From Limanda limanda (Eukaryota; Chordata; Actinopteri; Pleuronectiformes; Pleuronectidae), in contig NW_026870465.1 of NCBI RefSeq assembly GCF_963576545.1, positions 310,001 through 374,000 on the forward strand: a stretch of 64,000 nucleotides of DNA, read 5' to 3'. Both the position numbers and the translations under genes were made by a program. This document shows, in pieces, positions 25,601-37,500 of the stretch (position 1 is its first letter; the number at the start of each line of letters is the position of its first letter). Under the pieces are notes generated by a model that did not search any database, was not told the origin of the DNA, and saw only the letters and a list, made by a program, of their open reading frames with translations.

Positions 25601-28295
25601 GTCGGAGAGACTTGCAAGTAGGCTCTACCCCCACTAAATGGGGTTGCGCGCATCGATCGGTACCATCCTTGAGCTTCTCCGACTTTCGGAAGGGTTAGGG
25701 TTAGGGTTAGGGATGAAAGCACATAGGAGAAAGAGATATTCTTGAATAACTTTTTTTGTGAAGGTCGGAGAGACTTGGAAAGTGGTTGCATCTGGACTAA
25801 TTTGGGTCCTGCGGATCGATTGGTACCATCCCCGAGCTTGTACGACCTTCGGAAGAGGTCGACCGACGAAATTCCCCCAAATCTGAGGAGATATTCTTGA
25901 ATAACTTTTTTTGTGAAGGTCGGAGAGACTTGCAAGTAGGCTCTACCCCCACTAAATGGGGTAGCGCGCATCGATCGGTACCATCCTTGAGCTTCTCCGA
26001 CTTTCGGAAGGGTTAGGGTTAGGGTTAGGGATGAAAGCACATAGGAGAAAGAGATATTCTTGAATAACTTTTTTTGTGAAGGTCGGAGAGACTTGCAAGT
26101 AGGCTCTACCCCCACTAAATGGGGTAGCGCGCATCGATCGGTACCATCCTTGAGCTTCTCCGACTTTCGGAAGGGTTAGGGTTAGGGTTAGGGATGAAAG
26201 CACATAGGAGAAAGAGATATTCTTGAATAACTTTTTTTGTGAAGGTCGGAGAGACTTGGAAAGTGGTTGCATCTGGACTAATTTGGGTCCTGCGGATCGA
26301 TTGGTACCATCCCCGAGCTTGTACGACCTTCGGAAGAGGTCGACCGACGAAATTCCCCCAAATCTGAGGAGATATTCTTGAATAACTTTTTTTGTGAAGG
26401 TCGGAGAGACTTGCAAGTAGGCTCTACCCCCACTAAATGGGGTAGCGCGCATCGATCGGTACCATCCTTGAGCTTCTCCGACTTTCGGAAGGGTTAGGGT
26501 TAGGGTTAGGGATGAAAGCACATAGGAGAAAGAGATATTCTTGAATAACTTTTTTTGTGAAGGTCGGAGAGACTTGGAAAGTGGTTGCATCTGGACTAAT
26601 TTGGGTCCTGCAGATCGATTGGTACCATCCCCGAGCTTGTACGACCTTCGGAAGAGGTCGACCGACGAAATTCCCCCAAATCTGAGGAGATATTCTTGAA
26701 TAACTTTTTTTGTGAAGGTCGGAGAGACTTGCAAGTAGGCTCTACCCCCACTAAATGGGGTAGCGCGCATCGATCGGTACCATCCTTGAGCTTCTCCGAC
26801 TTTCGGAAGGGTTAGGGTTAGGGTTAGGGATGAAAGCACATAGGAGAAAGAGATATTCTTGAATAACTTTTTTTGTGAAGGTCGGAGAGACTTGCAAGTA
26901 GGCTCTACCCCCACTAAATGGGGTTGCGCGCATCGATCGGTACCATCCTTGAGCTTCTCCGACTTTCGGAAGGGTTAGGGTTAGGGTTAGGGATGAAAGC
27001 ACATAGGAGAAAGAGATATTCTTGAATAACTTTTTTTGTGAAGGTCGGAGAGACTTGGAAAGTGGTTGCATCTGGACTAATTTGGGTCCTGCGGATCGAT
27101 TGGTACCATCCCCGAGCTTGTACGACCTTCGGAAGAGGTCGACCGACGAAATTCCCCCAAATCTGAGGAGATATTCTTGAATAACTTTTTTTGTGAAGGT
27201 CGGAGAGACTTGCAAGTAGGCTCTACCCCCACTAAATGGGGTAGCGCGCATCGATCGGTACCAATCTTTGAGCTTCTCCGACTTTCGGAAGGGTTAGGGT
27301 TAGGGTTAGGGATGAAAGCACATAGGAGAAAGAGATATTCTTGAATAACTTTTTTTGTGAAGGTCGGAGAGACTTGCAAGTACGCTCTACCCCCACTAAA
27401 TGGGGTAGCGCGCATCGATCTGTACCATCCTTGAGCTTCTCCGACTTTCGGAAGGGTTAGGGTTAGGGTTAGGGATGAAAGCACATAGGAGAAAGAGATA
27501 TTCTTGAATAACTTTTTTTGTGAAGGTAGGAGAGACTTGGAAAGTGGTTGCATCTGGACTAATTTGGGTCCTGCGGATCGATTGGTACCATCCCCGAGCT
27601 TGTACGACCTTCGGAAGAGGTCGACCGACGAAATTCCCCCAAATCTGAGGAGATATTCTTGAATAACTTTTTTTGTGAAGGTCGGAGAGACTTGCAAGTA
27701 GGCTCTACCCCCACTAAATGGGGTAGCGCGCATCGATCGGTACCATCCTTGAGCTTCTCCGACTTTCGGAAGGGTTAGGGTTAGGGTTAGGGATGAAAGC
27801 ACATAGGAGAAAGAGATATTCTTGAATAACTTTTTTTGTGAAGGTCGGAGAGACTTGCAAGTAGGCTCTACCCCCACTAAATGGGGTAGCGCGCATCGAT
27901 CGGTACTATCCTTGAGCTTCTCCGACTTTCGGAAGGGTTAGGGTTAGGGTTAGGGATGAAAGCACATAGGAGAAAGAGATATTCTTGAATAACTTTTTTT
28001 GTGAAGGTCGGAGAGACTTGGAAAGTGGTTGCATCTCGACTAATTTGGGTCCTGCGGATCGATTGGTACCATCCCCGAGCTTGTACGACCTTCGGAAGAG
28101 GTCGACCGACGAAATTCCCCCAAATCTGAGGAGATATTCTTGAATAACTTTTTTTGTGAAGGTCGGAGAGACTTGCAAGTAGGCTCTACCCCCACTAAAT
28201 GGGGTAGCGCGCATCGATCGGTACCATCCTTGAGCTTCTCCGACTTTCGGAAGGGTTAGGGTTAGGGTTAGGGATGAAAGCACATAGGAGAAAGA
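22693..28295 (+). repeat. Segment 7: second copy of the 5.6-kb block
   Basis: B monomers start at 22693, 23011, 23492, 23973, 24291, 24772, 25254, 25735, 26216, 26534, 27015, 27497 and 27978, each 11,376 bp after its partner. Identity with segment 4 ends at 28296, where the partner has the 162-bp A (16920) and this copy has a B with CTGCAGATC. Private changes in this copy: T at 25369, A at 27528. Confidence 0.9.
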
Positions 28296-29894
28296 GATAT
28301 TCTTGAATAACTTTTTTTGTGAAGGTCGGAGAGACTTGGAAAGTGGTTGCATCTGGACTAATTTGGGTCCTGCAGATCGATTGGTACCATCCCCGAGCTT
28401 GTACGACCTTCGGAAGAGGTCGACCGACGAAATTCCCCCAAATCTGAGGAGATATTCTTGAATAACTTTTTTTGTGAAGGTCGGAGAGACTTGCAAGTAG
28501 GCTCTACCCCCACTAAATGGGGTAGCGCGCATCGATCGGTACCATCCTTGAGCTTCTCCGACTTTCGGAAGGGTTAGGGTTAGGGTTAGGGATGAAAGCA
28601 CATAGGAGAAAGAGATATTCTTGAATAACTTTTTTTGTGAAGGTCGGAGAGACTTGCAAGTAGGCTCTACCCCCACTAAATGGGGTTGCGCGCATCGATC
28701 GGTACCATCCTTGAGCTTCTCCGACTTTCGGAAGGGTTAGGGTTAGGGTTAGGGATGAAAGCACATAGGAGAAAGAGATATTCTTGAATAACTTTTTTTG
28801 TGAAGGTCGGAGAGACTTGGAAAGTGGTTGCATCTGGACTAATTTGGGTCCTGCGGATCGATTGGTACCATCCCCGAGCTTGTACGACCTTCGGAAGAGG
28901 TCGACCGACGAAATTCCCCCAAATCTGAGGAGATATTCTTGAATAACTTTTTTTGTGAAGGTCGGAGAGACTTGCAAGTAGGCTCTACCCCCACTAAATG
29001 GGGTAGCGCGCATCGATCGGTACCAATCTTTGAGCTTCTCCGACTTTCGGAAGGGTTAGGGTTAGGGTTAGGGATGAAAGCACATAGGAGAAAGAGATAT
29101 TCTTGAATAACTTTTTTTGTGAAGGTCGGAGAGACTTGCAAGTACGCTCTACCCCCACTAAATGGGGTAGCGCGCATCGATCGGTACCATCCTTGAGCTT
29201 CTCCGACTTTCGGAAGGGTTAGGGTTAGGGTTAGGGATGAAAGCACATAGGAGAAAGAGATATTCTTGAATAACTTTTTTTGTGAAGGTCGGAGAGACTT
29301 GGAAAGTGGTTGCATCTGGACTAATTTGGGTCCTGCGGATCGATTGGTACCATCCCCGAGCTTGTACGACCTTCGGAAGAGGTCGACCGACGAAATTCCC
29401 CCAAATCTGAGGAGATATTCTTGAATAACTTTTTTTGTGAAGGTCGGAGAGACTTGCAAGTAGGCTCTACCCCCACTAAATGGGGTAGCGCGCATCGATC
29501 GGTACCATCCTTGAGCTTCTCCGACTTTCGGAAGGGTTAGGGTTAGGGTTAGGGATGAAAGCACATAGGAGAAAGAGATATTCTTGAATAACTTTTTTTG
29601 TGAAGGTCGGAGAGACTTGCAAGTAGGCTCTACCCCCACTAAATGGGGTAGCGCGCATCGATCGGTACTATCCTTGAGCTTCTCCGACTTTCGGAAGGGT
29701 TAGGGTTAGGGTTAGGGATGAAAGCACATAGGAGAAAGAGATATTCTTGAATAACTTTTTTTGTGAAGGTCGGAGAGACTTGGAAAGTGGTTGCATCTCG
29801 ACTAATTTGGGTCCTGCGGATCGATTGGTACCATCCCCGAGCTTGTACGACCTTCGGAAGAGGTCGACCGACGAAATTCCCCCAAATCTGAGGA
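26534..29894 (+). repeat. 1,762-bp tandem duplication (26534-28295 and 28296 to about 29894)
   Basis: The order B (CTGCAGATC), A, A (GGGGTTGCG), B, 164-bp A, A (GTACGCT), B, A, A (GGTACTATCC), B (CATCTCGAC) appears twice at a shift of 1,762 bp. The copies differ at 27421 (GATCTGTACC against GATCGGTACC) and at 27528. The match stops inside the A at 29895, which has CGATTGG and CTCAGAC. Confidence 0.82.
28296..29258 (+). repeat. Segment 8: junction between the 5.6-kb and 5,267-bp blocks
   Basis: B monomers start at 28296 and 28777; order BAABA'A, where A' is the 164-bp form (28932-29095). Same length (963 bp) and marks as 26534-27496, being the second copy of the 1,762-bp duplication. This holds the last 164-bp A before a gap of about 18 kb without that subtype. 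Confidence 0.88.
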
Positions 29895-32800
29895 GATATT
29901 CTTGAATAACTTTTTTTGTGAAGGTCGGAGAGACTTGCAAGTAGGCTCTACCCCCACTAAATGGGGTAGCGCGCATCGATTGGTACCATCCTTGAGCTTC
30001 TCAGACTTTCGGAAGGGTTAGGGTTAGGGTTAGGGATGAAAGCACATAGGAGAAAGAGATATTCTTGAATAACTTTTTTTGTGAATGTCGGAGAGACTTG
30101 GAAAGTGGTTGCATCTGGACTAATTTGGGTCCTGCGGATCGATTGGTACCATCCCCGAGCTTGTACGACCTTCGGAAGAGGTCGACCGACGAAATTCCCC
30201 CAAATCTGAGGAGATATTCTTGAATAACTGTTTTTGTGAAGGACGGAGAGACTTGCAAGTAGGCTCTACCCCCACTAAATGGGGTAGCGCGCATCGATCG
30301 GTACCATCCTTGAGCTTCTCCGACTTTCGGAAGGGTTAGGGTTAGGGTTAGGGATGAAAGCACATAGGAGAAAGAGATATTCTTGAATAACTTTTTTTGT
30401 GAAGGTCGGAGAGACTTGGAAAGTGGTTGCATCTGGACTAATTTGGGTCCTGCGGATCGATTGGTACCATCCCCGAGCTTGTACGACCTTCGGAAGAGGT
30501 CGACCGACGAAATTCCCCCAAATCTGAGGAGATATTCTTGAATAACTTTTTTTGTGAAGGTCGGAGAGACTTGCAAGTAGGCTCTACCCCCACTAAATGG
30601 GGTTGCGCGCATCGATCGGTACCATCCTTGAGCTTCTCCGACTTTCGGAAGGGTTAGGGTTAGGGTTAGGGATGAAAGCACATAGGAGAAAGAGATATTC
30701 TTGAATAACTTTTTTTGTGAAGGTCGGAGAGACTTGGAAAGTGGTTGCATCTGGACTAATTTGGGTCCTGCGGATCGATTGGTACCATCCCCGAGCTTGT
30801 ACGACCTTCGGAAGAGGTCGACCGACGAAATTCCCCCAAATCTGAGGAGATATTCTTGAATAACTTTTTTTGTGAAGGTCGGAGAGACTTGCAAGTAGGC
30901 TCTACCCCCACTAAATGGGGTAGCGCGCATCGATCGGTACCATCCTTGAGCTTCTCCGACTTTCGGAAGGGTTAGGGTTAGGGTTAGGGATGAAAGCACA
31001 TAGGAGAAAGAGATATTCTTGAATAACTTTTTTTGTGAAGGTCGGAGAGACTTGCAAGTAGGCTCTACCCCCACTAAATGGGGTAGCGCGCATCGATCGG
31101 TACCATCCTTGAGCTTCTCCGACTTTCGGAAGGGTTAGGGTTAGGGTTAGGGATGAAAGCACATAGGAGAAAGAGATATTCTTGAATAACTTTTTTTGTG
31201 AAGGTCGGAGAGACTTGGAAAGTGGTTGCATCTGGACTAATTTGGGTCCTGCGGATCGATTGGTACCATCCCCGAGCTTGTACGACCTTCGGAAGAGGTC
31301 GACCGACGAAATTCCCCCAAATCTGAGGAGATATTCTTGAATAACTTTTTTTGTGAAGGTCGGAGAGACTTGCAAGTAGGCTCTACCCCCACTAAATGGG
31401 GTAGCGCGCATCGATCGGTACCATCCTTGAGCTTCTCCGACTTTCGGAAGGGTTAGGGTTAGGGTTAGGGATGAAAGCACATAGGAGAAAGAGATATTCT
31501 TGAATAACTTTTTTTGTGAAGGTCGGAGAGACTTGGAAAGTGGTTGCATCTGGACTAATTTGGGTCCTGCAGATCGACTGGTACCATCCCCGAGCTTGTA
31601 CGACCTTCGGAAGAGGTCGACCGACGAAATTCCCCCAAATCTGAGGAGATATTCTTGAATAACTTTTTTTGTGAAGGTCGGAGAGACTTGCAAGTAGGCT
31701 CTACCCCCACTAAATGGGGTAGCGCGCATCGATCGGTACCATCCTTGAGCTTCTCCGACTTTCGGAAGGGTTAGGGTTAGGGTTAGGGATGAAAGCACAT
31801 AGGAGAAAGAGATATTCTTGAATAACTTTTTTTGTGAAGGTCGGAGAGACTTGGAAAGTGGTTGCATCTGGACTAATTTGGGTCCTGCGGATCGATTGGT
31901 ACCATCCCCGAGCTTGTACGACCTTCGGAAGAGGTCGACCGACGAAATTCCCCCAAATCTGAGGAGATATTCTTGAATAACTGTTTTTGTGAAGGACGGA
32001 GAGACTTGCAAGTAGGCTCTACCCCCACTAAATGGGGTAGCGCGCATCGATCGGTACCATCCTTGAGCTTCTCCGACTTTCGGAAGGGTTAGGGTTAGGG
32101 TTAGGGATGAAAGCACATAGGAGAAAGAGATATTCTTGAATAACTTTTTTTGTGAAGGTCGGAGAGACTTGCAAGTAGGCTCTACCCCCACTAAATGGGG
32201 TTGCGCGCATCGATCGGTACCATCCTTGAGCTTCTCCGACTTTCGGAAGGGTTAGGGTTAGGGTTAGGGATGAAAGCACATAGGAGAAAGAGATATTCTT
32301 GAATAACTTTTTTTGTGAAGGTCGGAGAGACTTGGAAAGTGGTTGCATCTGGACTAATTTGGGTCCTGCAGATCGATTGGTACCATCCCCGAGCTTGTAC
32401 GACCTTCGGAAGAGGTCGACCGACGAAATTCCCCCAAATCTGAGGAGATATTCTTGAATAACTTTTTTTGTGAAGGTCGGAGAGACTTGCAAGTAGGCTC
32501 TACCCCCACTAAATGGGGTAGCGCGCATCGATCGGTACCATCCTTGAGCTTCTCCGACTTTCGGAAGGGTTAGGGTTAGGGTTAGGGATGAAAGCACATA
32601 GGAGAAAGAGATATTCTTGAATAACTTTTTTTGTGAAGGTCGGAGAGACTTGGAAAGTGGTTGCATCTGGACTAATTTGGGTCCTGCGGATCGATTGGTA
32701 CCATCCCCGAGCTTGTACGACCTTCGGAAGAGGTCGACCGACGAAATTCCCCCAAATCTGAGGAGATATTCTTGAATAACTTTTTTTGTGAAGGTCGGAG

Positions 32801-34525
32801 AGACTTGCAAGTAGGCTCTACCCCCACTAAATGGGGTAGCGCGCATCGATCGGTACCATCCTTGAGCTTCTCCGACTTTCGGAAGGGTTAGGGTTAGGGT
32901 TAGGGATGAAAGCACATAGGAGAAAGAGATATTCTTGAATAACTTTTTTTGTGAAGGTCGGAGAGACTTGGAAAGTGGTTGCATCTGGACTAATTTGGGT
33001 CCTGCAGATCGATTGGTACCATCCCCGAGCTTGTACGACCTTCGGAAGAGGTCGACCGACGAAATTCCCCCAAATCTGAGGAGATATTCTTGAATAACTT
33101 TTTTTGTGAAGGTCGGAGAGACTTGAAAGTAGGCTCTACCCCCACTAAATGGGGTAGCGCGCATCGATCGGTACCATCCTTGAGCTTCTCCGACTTTCGG
33201 AAGGGTTAGGGTTAGGGTTAGGGATGAAAGCACATAGGAGAAAGAGATATTCTTGAATAACTTTTTTTGTGAAGGTCGGAGAGACTTGGAAAGTGGTTGC
33301 ATCTGGACTAATTTGGGTCCTGCGGATCGATTGGTACCATCCCCGAGCTTGTACGACCTTCGGAAGAGGTCGACCGACGAAATTCCCCCAAATCTGAGGA
33401 GATATTCTTGAATAACTGTTTTTGTGAAGGACGGAGAGACTTGCAAGTAGGCTCTACCCCCACTAAATGGGGTAGCGCGCATCGATCGGTACCATCCTTG
33501 AGCTTCTCCGACTTTCGGAAGGGTTAGGGTTAGGGTTAGGGATGAAAGCACATAGGAGAAAGAGATATTCTTGAATAACTTTTTTTGTGAAGGTCGGAGA
33601 GACTTGCAAGTAGGCTCTACCCCCACTAAATGGGGTTGCGCGCATCGATCGGTACCATCATTGAGCTTCTCCGACTTTCGGAAGGGTTAGGGTTAGGGTT
33701 AGGGATGAAAGCACATAGGAGAAAGAGATATTCTTGAATAACTTTTTTTGTGAAGGTCGGAGAGACTTGGAAAGTGGTTGCATCTGGACTAATTTGGGTC
33801 CTGCGGATCGATTGGTACCATCCCCGAGCTTGTACGACCTTCGGAAGAGGTCGACCGACGAAATTCCCCCAAATCTGAGGAGATATTCTTGAATAACTTT
33901 TTTTGTGAAGGTCGGAGAGACTTGCAAGTAGGCTCTACCCCCACTAAATGGGGTAGCGCGCATCGATCGGTACCATCCTTGAGCTTCTCCGACTTTCGGA
34001 AGGGTTAGGGTTAGGGTTAGGGATGAAAGCACATAGGAGAAAGAGATATTCTTGAATAACTTTTTTTGTGAAGGTCGGAGAGACTTGGAAAGTGGTTGCA
34101 TCTGGACTAATTTGGGTCCTGCGGATCGATTGGTACCATCCCCGAGCTTGTACGACCTTCGGAAGAGGTCGACCGACGAAATTCCCCCAAATCTGAGGAG
34201 ATATTCTTGAATAACTTTTTTTGTGAAGGTCGGAGAGACTTGCAAGTAGGCTCTACCCCCACTAAATGGGGTAGCGCGCATCGATCGGTACCATCCTTGA
34301 GCTTCTCCGACTTTCGGAAGGGTTAGGGTTAGGGTTAGGGATGAAAGCACATAGGAGAAAGAGATATTCTTGAATAACTTTTTTTGTGAAGGTCGGAGAG
34401 ACTTGCAAGTAGGCTCTACCCCCACTAAATGGGGTTGCGCGCATCGATCGGTACCATCCTTGAGCTTCTCCGACTTTCGGAAGGGTTAGGGTTAGGGTTA
34501 GGGATGAAAGCACATAGGAGAAAGA
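29259..34525 (+). repeat. Segment 9: first copy of a 5,267-bp higher-order repeat
   Basis: Thirty-three monomers (19 A, 14 B), exactly 5,267 bp. B monomers start at 29259, 29740, 30058, 30376, 30694, 31175, 31493, 31811, 32292, 32610, 32928, 33246, 33727 and 34045. It is rich in AB dimers (for example 32292-33400), unlike the flanks. Private marks repeated in the next copy: GAATGTCGG (about 30085), GATCGACTGG (about 31572), CTTGAAAGTAGG (about 33123), CCATCATTGAG (about 33655), and three A units with TGTTTTT plus GGACGG (30213, 31966, 33401). Confidence 0.92.
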
Positions 34526-37500
34526 GATATTCTTGAATAACTTTTTTTGTGAAGGTCGGAGAGACTTGGAAAGTGGTTGCATCTGGACTAATTTGGGTCC
34601 TGCGGATCGATTGGTACCATCCCCGAGCTTGTACGACCTTCGGAAGAGGTCGACCGACGAAATTCCCCCAAATCTGAGGAGATATTCTTGAATAACTTTT
34701 TTTGTGAAGGTCGGAGAGACTTGCAAGTAGGCTCTACCCCCACTAAATGGGGTAGCGCGCATCGATCGGTACCATCCTTGAGCTTCTCCGACTTTCGGAA
34801 GGGTTAGGGTTAGGGTTAGGGATGAAAGCACATAGGAGAAAGAGATATTCTTGAATAACTTTTTTTGTGAAGGTCGGAGAGACTTGCAAGTAGGCTCTAC
34901 CCCCACTAAATGGGGTAGCGCGCATCGATCGGTACTATCCTTGAGCTTCTCCGACTTTCGGAAGGGTTAGGGTTAGGGTTAGGGATGAAAGCACATAGGA
35001 GAAAGAGATATTCTTGAATAACTTTTTTTGTGAAGGTCGGAGAGACTTGGAAAGTGGTTGCATCTCGACTAATTTGGGTCCTGCGGATCGATTGGTACCA
35101 TCCCCGAGCTTGTACGACCTTCGGAAGAGGTCGACCGACGAAATTCCCCCAAATCTGAGGAGATATTCTTGAATAACTTTTTTTGTGAAGGTCGGAGAGA
35201 CTTGCAAGTAGGCTCTACCCCCACTAAATGGGGTAGCGCGCATCGATTGGTACCATCCTTGAGCTTCTCAGACTTTCGGAAGGGTTAGGGTTAGGGTTAG
35301 GGATGAAAGCACATAGGAGAAAGAGATATTCTTGAATAACTTTTTTTGTGAATGTCGGAGAGACTTGGAAAGTGGTTGCATCTGGACTAATTTGGGTCCT
35401 GCGGATCGATTGGTACCATCCCCGAGCTTGTACGACCTTCGGAAGAGGTCGACCGACGAAATTCCCCCAAATCTGAGGAGATATTCTTGAATAACTGTTT
35501 TTGTGAAGGACGGAGAGACTTGCAAGTAGGCTCTACCCCCACTAAATGGGGTAGCGCGCATCGATCGGTACCATCCTTGAGCTTCTCCGACTTTCGGAAG
35601 GGTTAGGGTTAGGGTTAGGGATGAAAGCACATAGGAGAAAGAGATATTCTTGAATAACTTTTTTTGTGAAGGTCGGAGAGACTTGGAAAGTGGTTGCATC
35701 TGGACTAATTTGGGTCCTGCGGATCGATTGGTACCATCCCCGAGCTTGTACGACCTTCGGAAGAGGTCGACCGACGAAATTCCCCCAAATCTGAGGAGAT
35801 ATTCTTGAATAACTTTTTTTGTGAAGGTCGGAGAGACTTGCAAGTAGGCTCTACCCCCACTAAATGGGGTTGCGCGCATCGATCGGTACCATCCTTGAGC
35901 TTCTCCGACTTTCGGAAGGGTTAGGGTTAGGGTTAGGGATGAAAGCACATAGGAGAAAGAGATATTCTTGAATAACTTTTTTTGTGAAGGTCGGAGAGAC
36001 TTGGAAAGTGGTTGCATCTGGACTAATTTGGGTCCTGCGGATCGATTGGTACCATCCCCGAGCTTGTACGACCTTCGGAAGAGGTCGACCGACGAAATTC
36101 CCCCAAATCTGAGGAGATATTCTTGAATAACTTTTTTTGTGAAGGTCGGAGAGACTTGCAAGTAGGCTCTACCCCCACTAAATGGGGTAGCGCGCATCGA
36201 TCGGTACCATCCTTGAGCTTCTCCGACTTTCGGAAGGGTTAGGGTTAGGGTTAGGGATGAAAGCACATAGGAGAAAGAGATATTCTTGAATAACTTTTTT
36301 TGTGAAGGTCGGAGAGACTTGCAAGTAGGCTCTACCCCCACTAAATGGGGTAGCGCGCATCGATCGGTACCATCCTTGAGCTTCTCCGACTTTCGGAAGG
36401 GTTAGGGTTAGGGTTAGGGATGAAAGCACATAGGAGAAAGAGATATTCTTGAATAACTTTTTTTGTGAAGGTCGGAGAGACTTGGAAAGTGGTTGCATCT
36501 GGACTAATTTGGGTCCTGCGGATCGATTGGTACCATCCCCGAGCTTGTACGACCTTCGGAAGAGGTCGACCGACGAAATTCCCCCAAATCTGAGGAGATA
36601 TTCTTGAATAACTTTTTTTGTGAAGGTCGGAGAGACTTGCAAGTAGGCTCTACCCCCACTAAATGGGGTAGCGCGCATCGATCGGTACCATCCTTGAGCT
36701 TCTCCGACTTTCGGAAGGGTTAGGGTTAGGGTTAGGGATGAAAGCACATAGGAGAAAGAGATATTCTTGAATAACTTTTTTTGTGAAGGTCGGAGAGACT
36801 TGGAAAGTGGTTGCATCTGGACTAATTTGGGTCCTGCAGATCGACTGGTACCATCCCCGAGCTTGTACGACCTTCGGAAGAGGTCGACCGACGAAATTCC
36901 CCCAAATCTGAGGAGATATTCTTGAATAACTTTTTTTGTGAAGGTCGGAGAGACTTGCAAGTAGGCTCTACCCCCACTAAATGGGGTAGCGCGCATCGAT
37001 CGGTACCATCCTTGAGCTTCTCCGACTTTCGGAAGGGTTAGGGTTAGGGTTAGGGATGAAAGCACATAGGAGAAAGAGATATTCTTGAATAACTTTTTTT
37101 GTGAAGGTCGGAGAGACTTGGAAAGTGGTTGCATCTGGACTAATTTGGGTCCTGCGGATCGATTGGTACCATCCCCGAGCTTGTACGACCTTCGGAAGAG
37201 GTCGACCGACGAAATTCCCCCAAATCTGAGGAGATATTCTTGAATAACTGTTTTTGTGAAGGACGGAGAGACTTGCAAGTAGGCTCTACCCCCACTAAAT
37301 GGGGTAGCGCGCATCGATCGGTACCATCCTTGAGCTTCTCCGACTTTCGGAAGGGTTAGGGTTAGGGTTAGGGATGAAAGCACATAGGAGAAAGAGATAT
37401 TCTTGAATAACTTTTTTTGTGAAGGTCGGAGAGACTTGCAAGTAGGCTCTACCCCCACTAAATGGGGTTGCGCGCATCGATCGGTACCATCCTTGAGCTT

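Noticed and set aside
32028..33626. Long minus-strand reading frames as protein-coding genes (up to 532 codons, with repeated Leu-Thr and Pro-Asn stretches)
   Set aside because: They start and stop with the satellite phase, overlap one another across AA junctions in different frames, include the C-rich telomere strand, and show no recognisable domain. Open frames follow from the 318-bp AB period and lack of stops.
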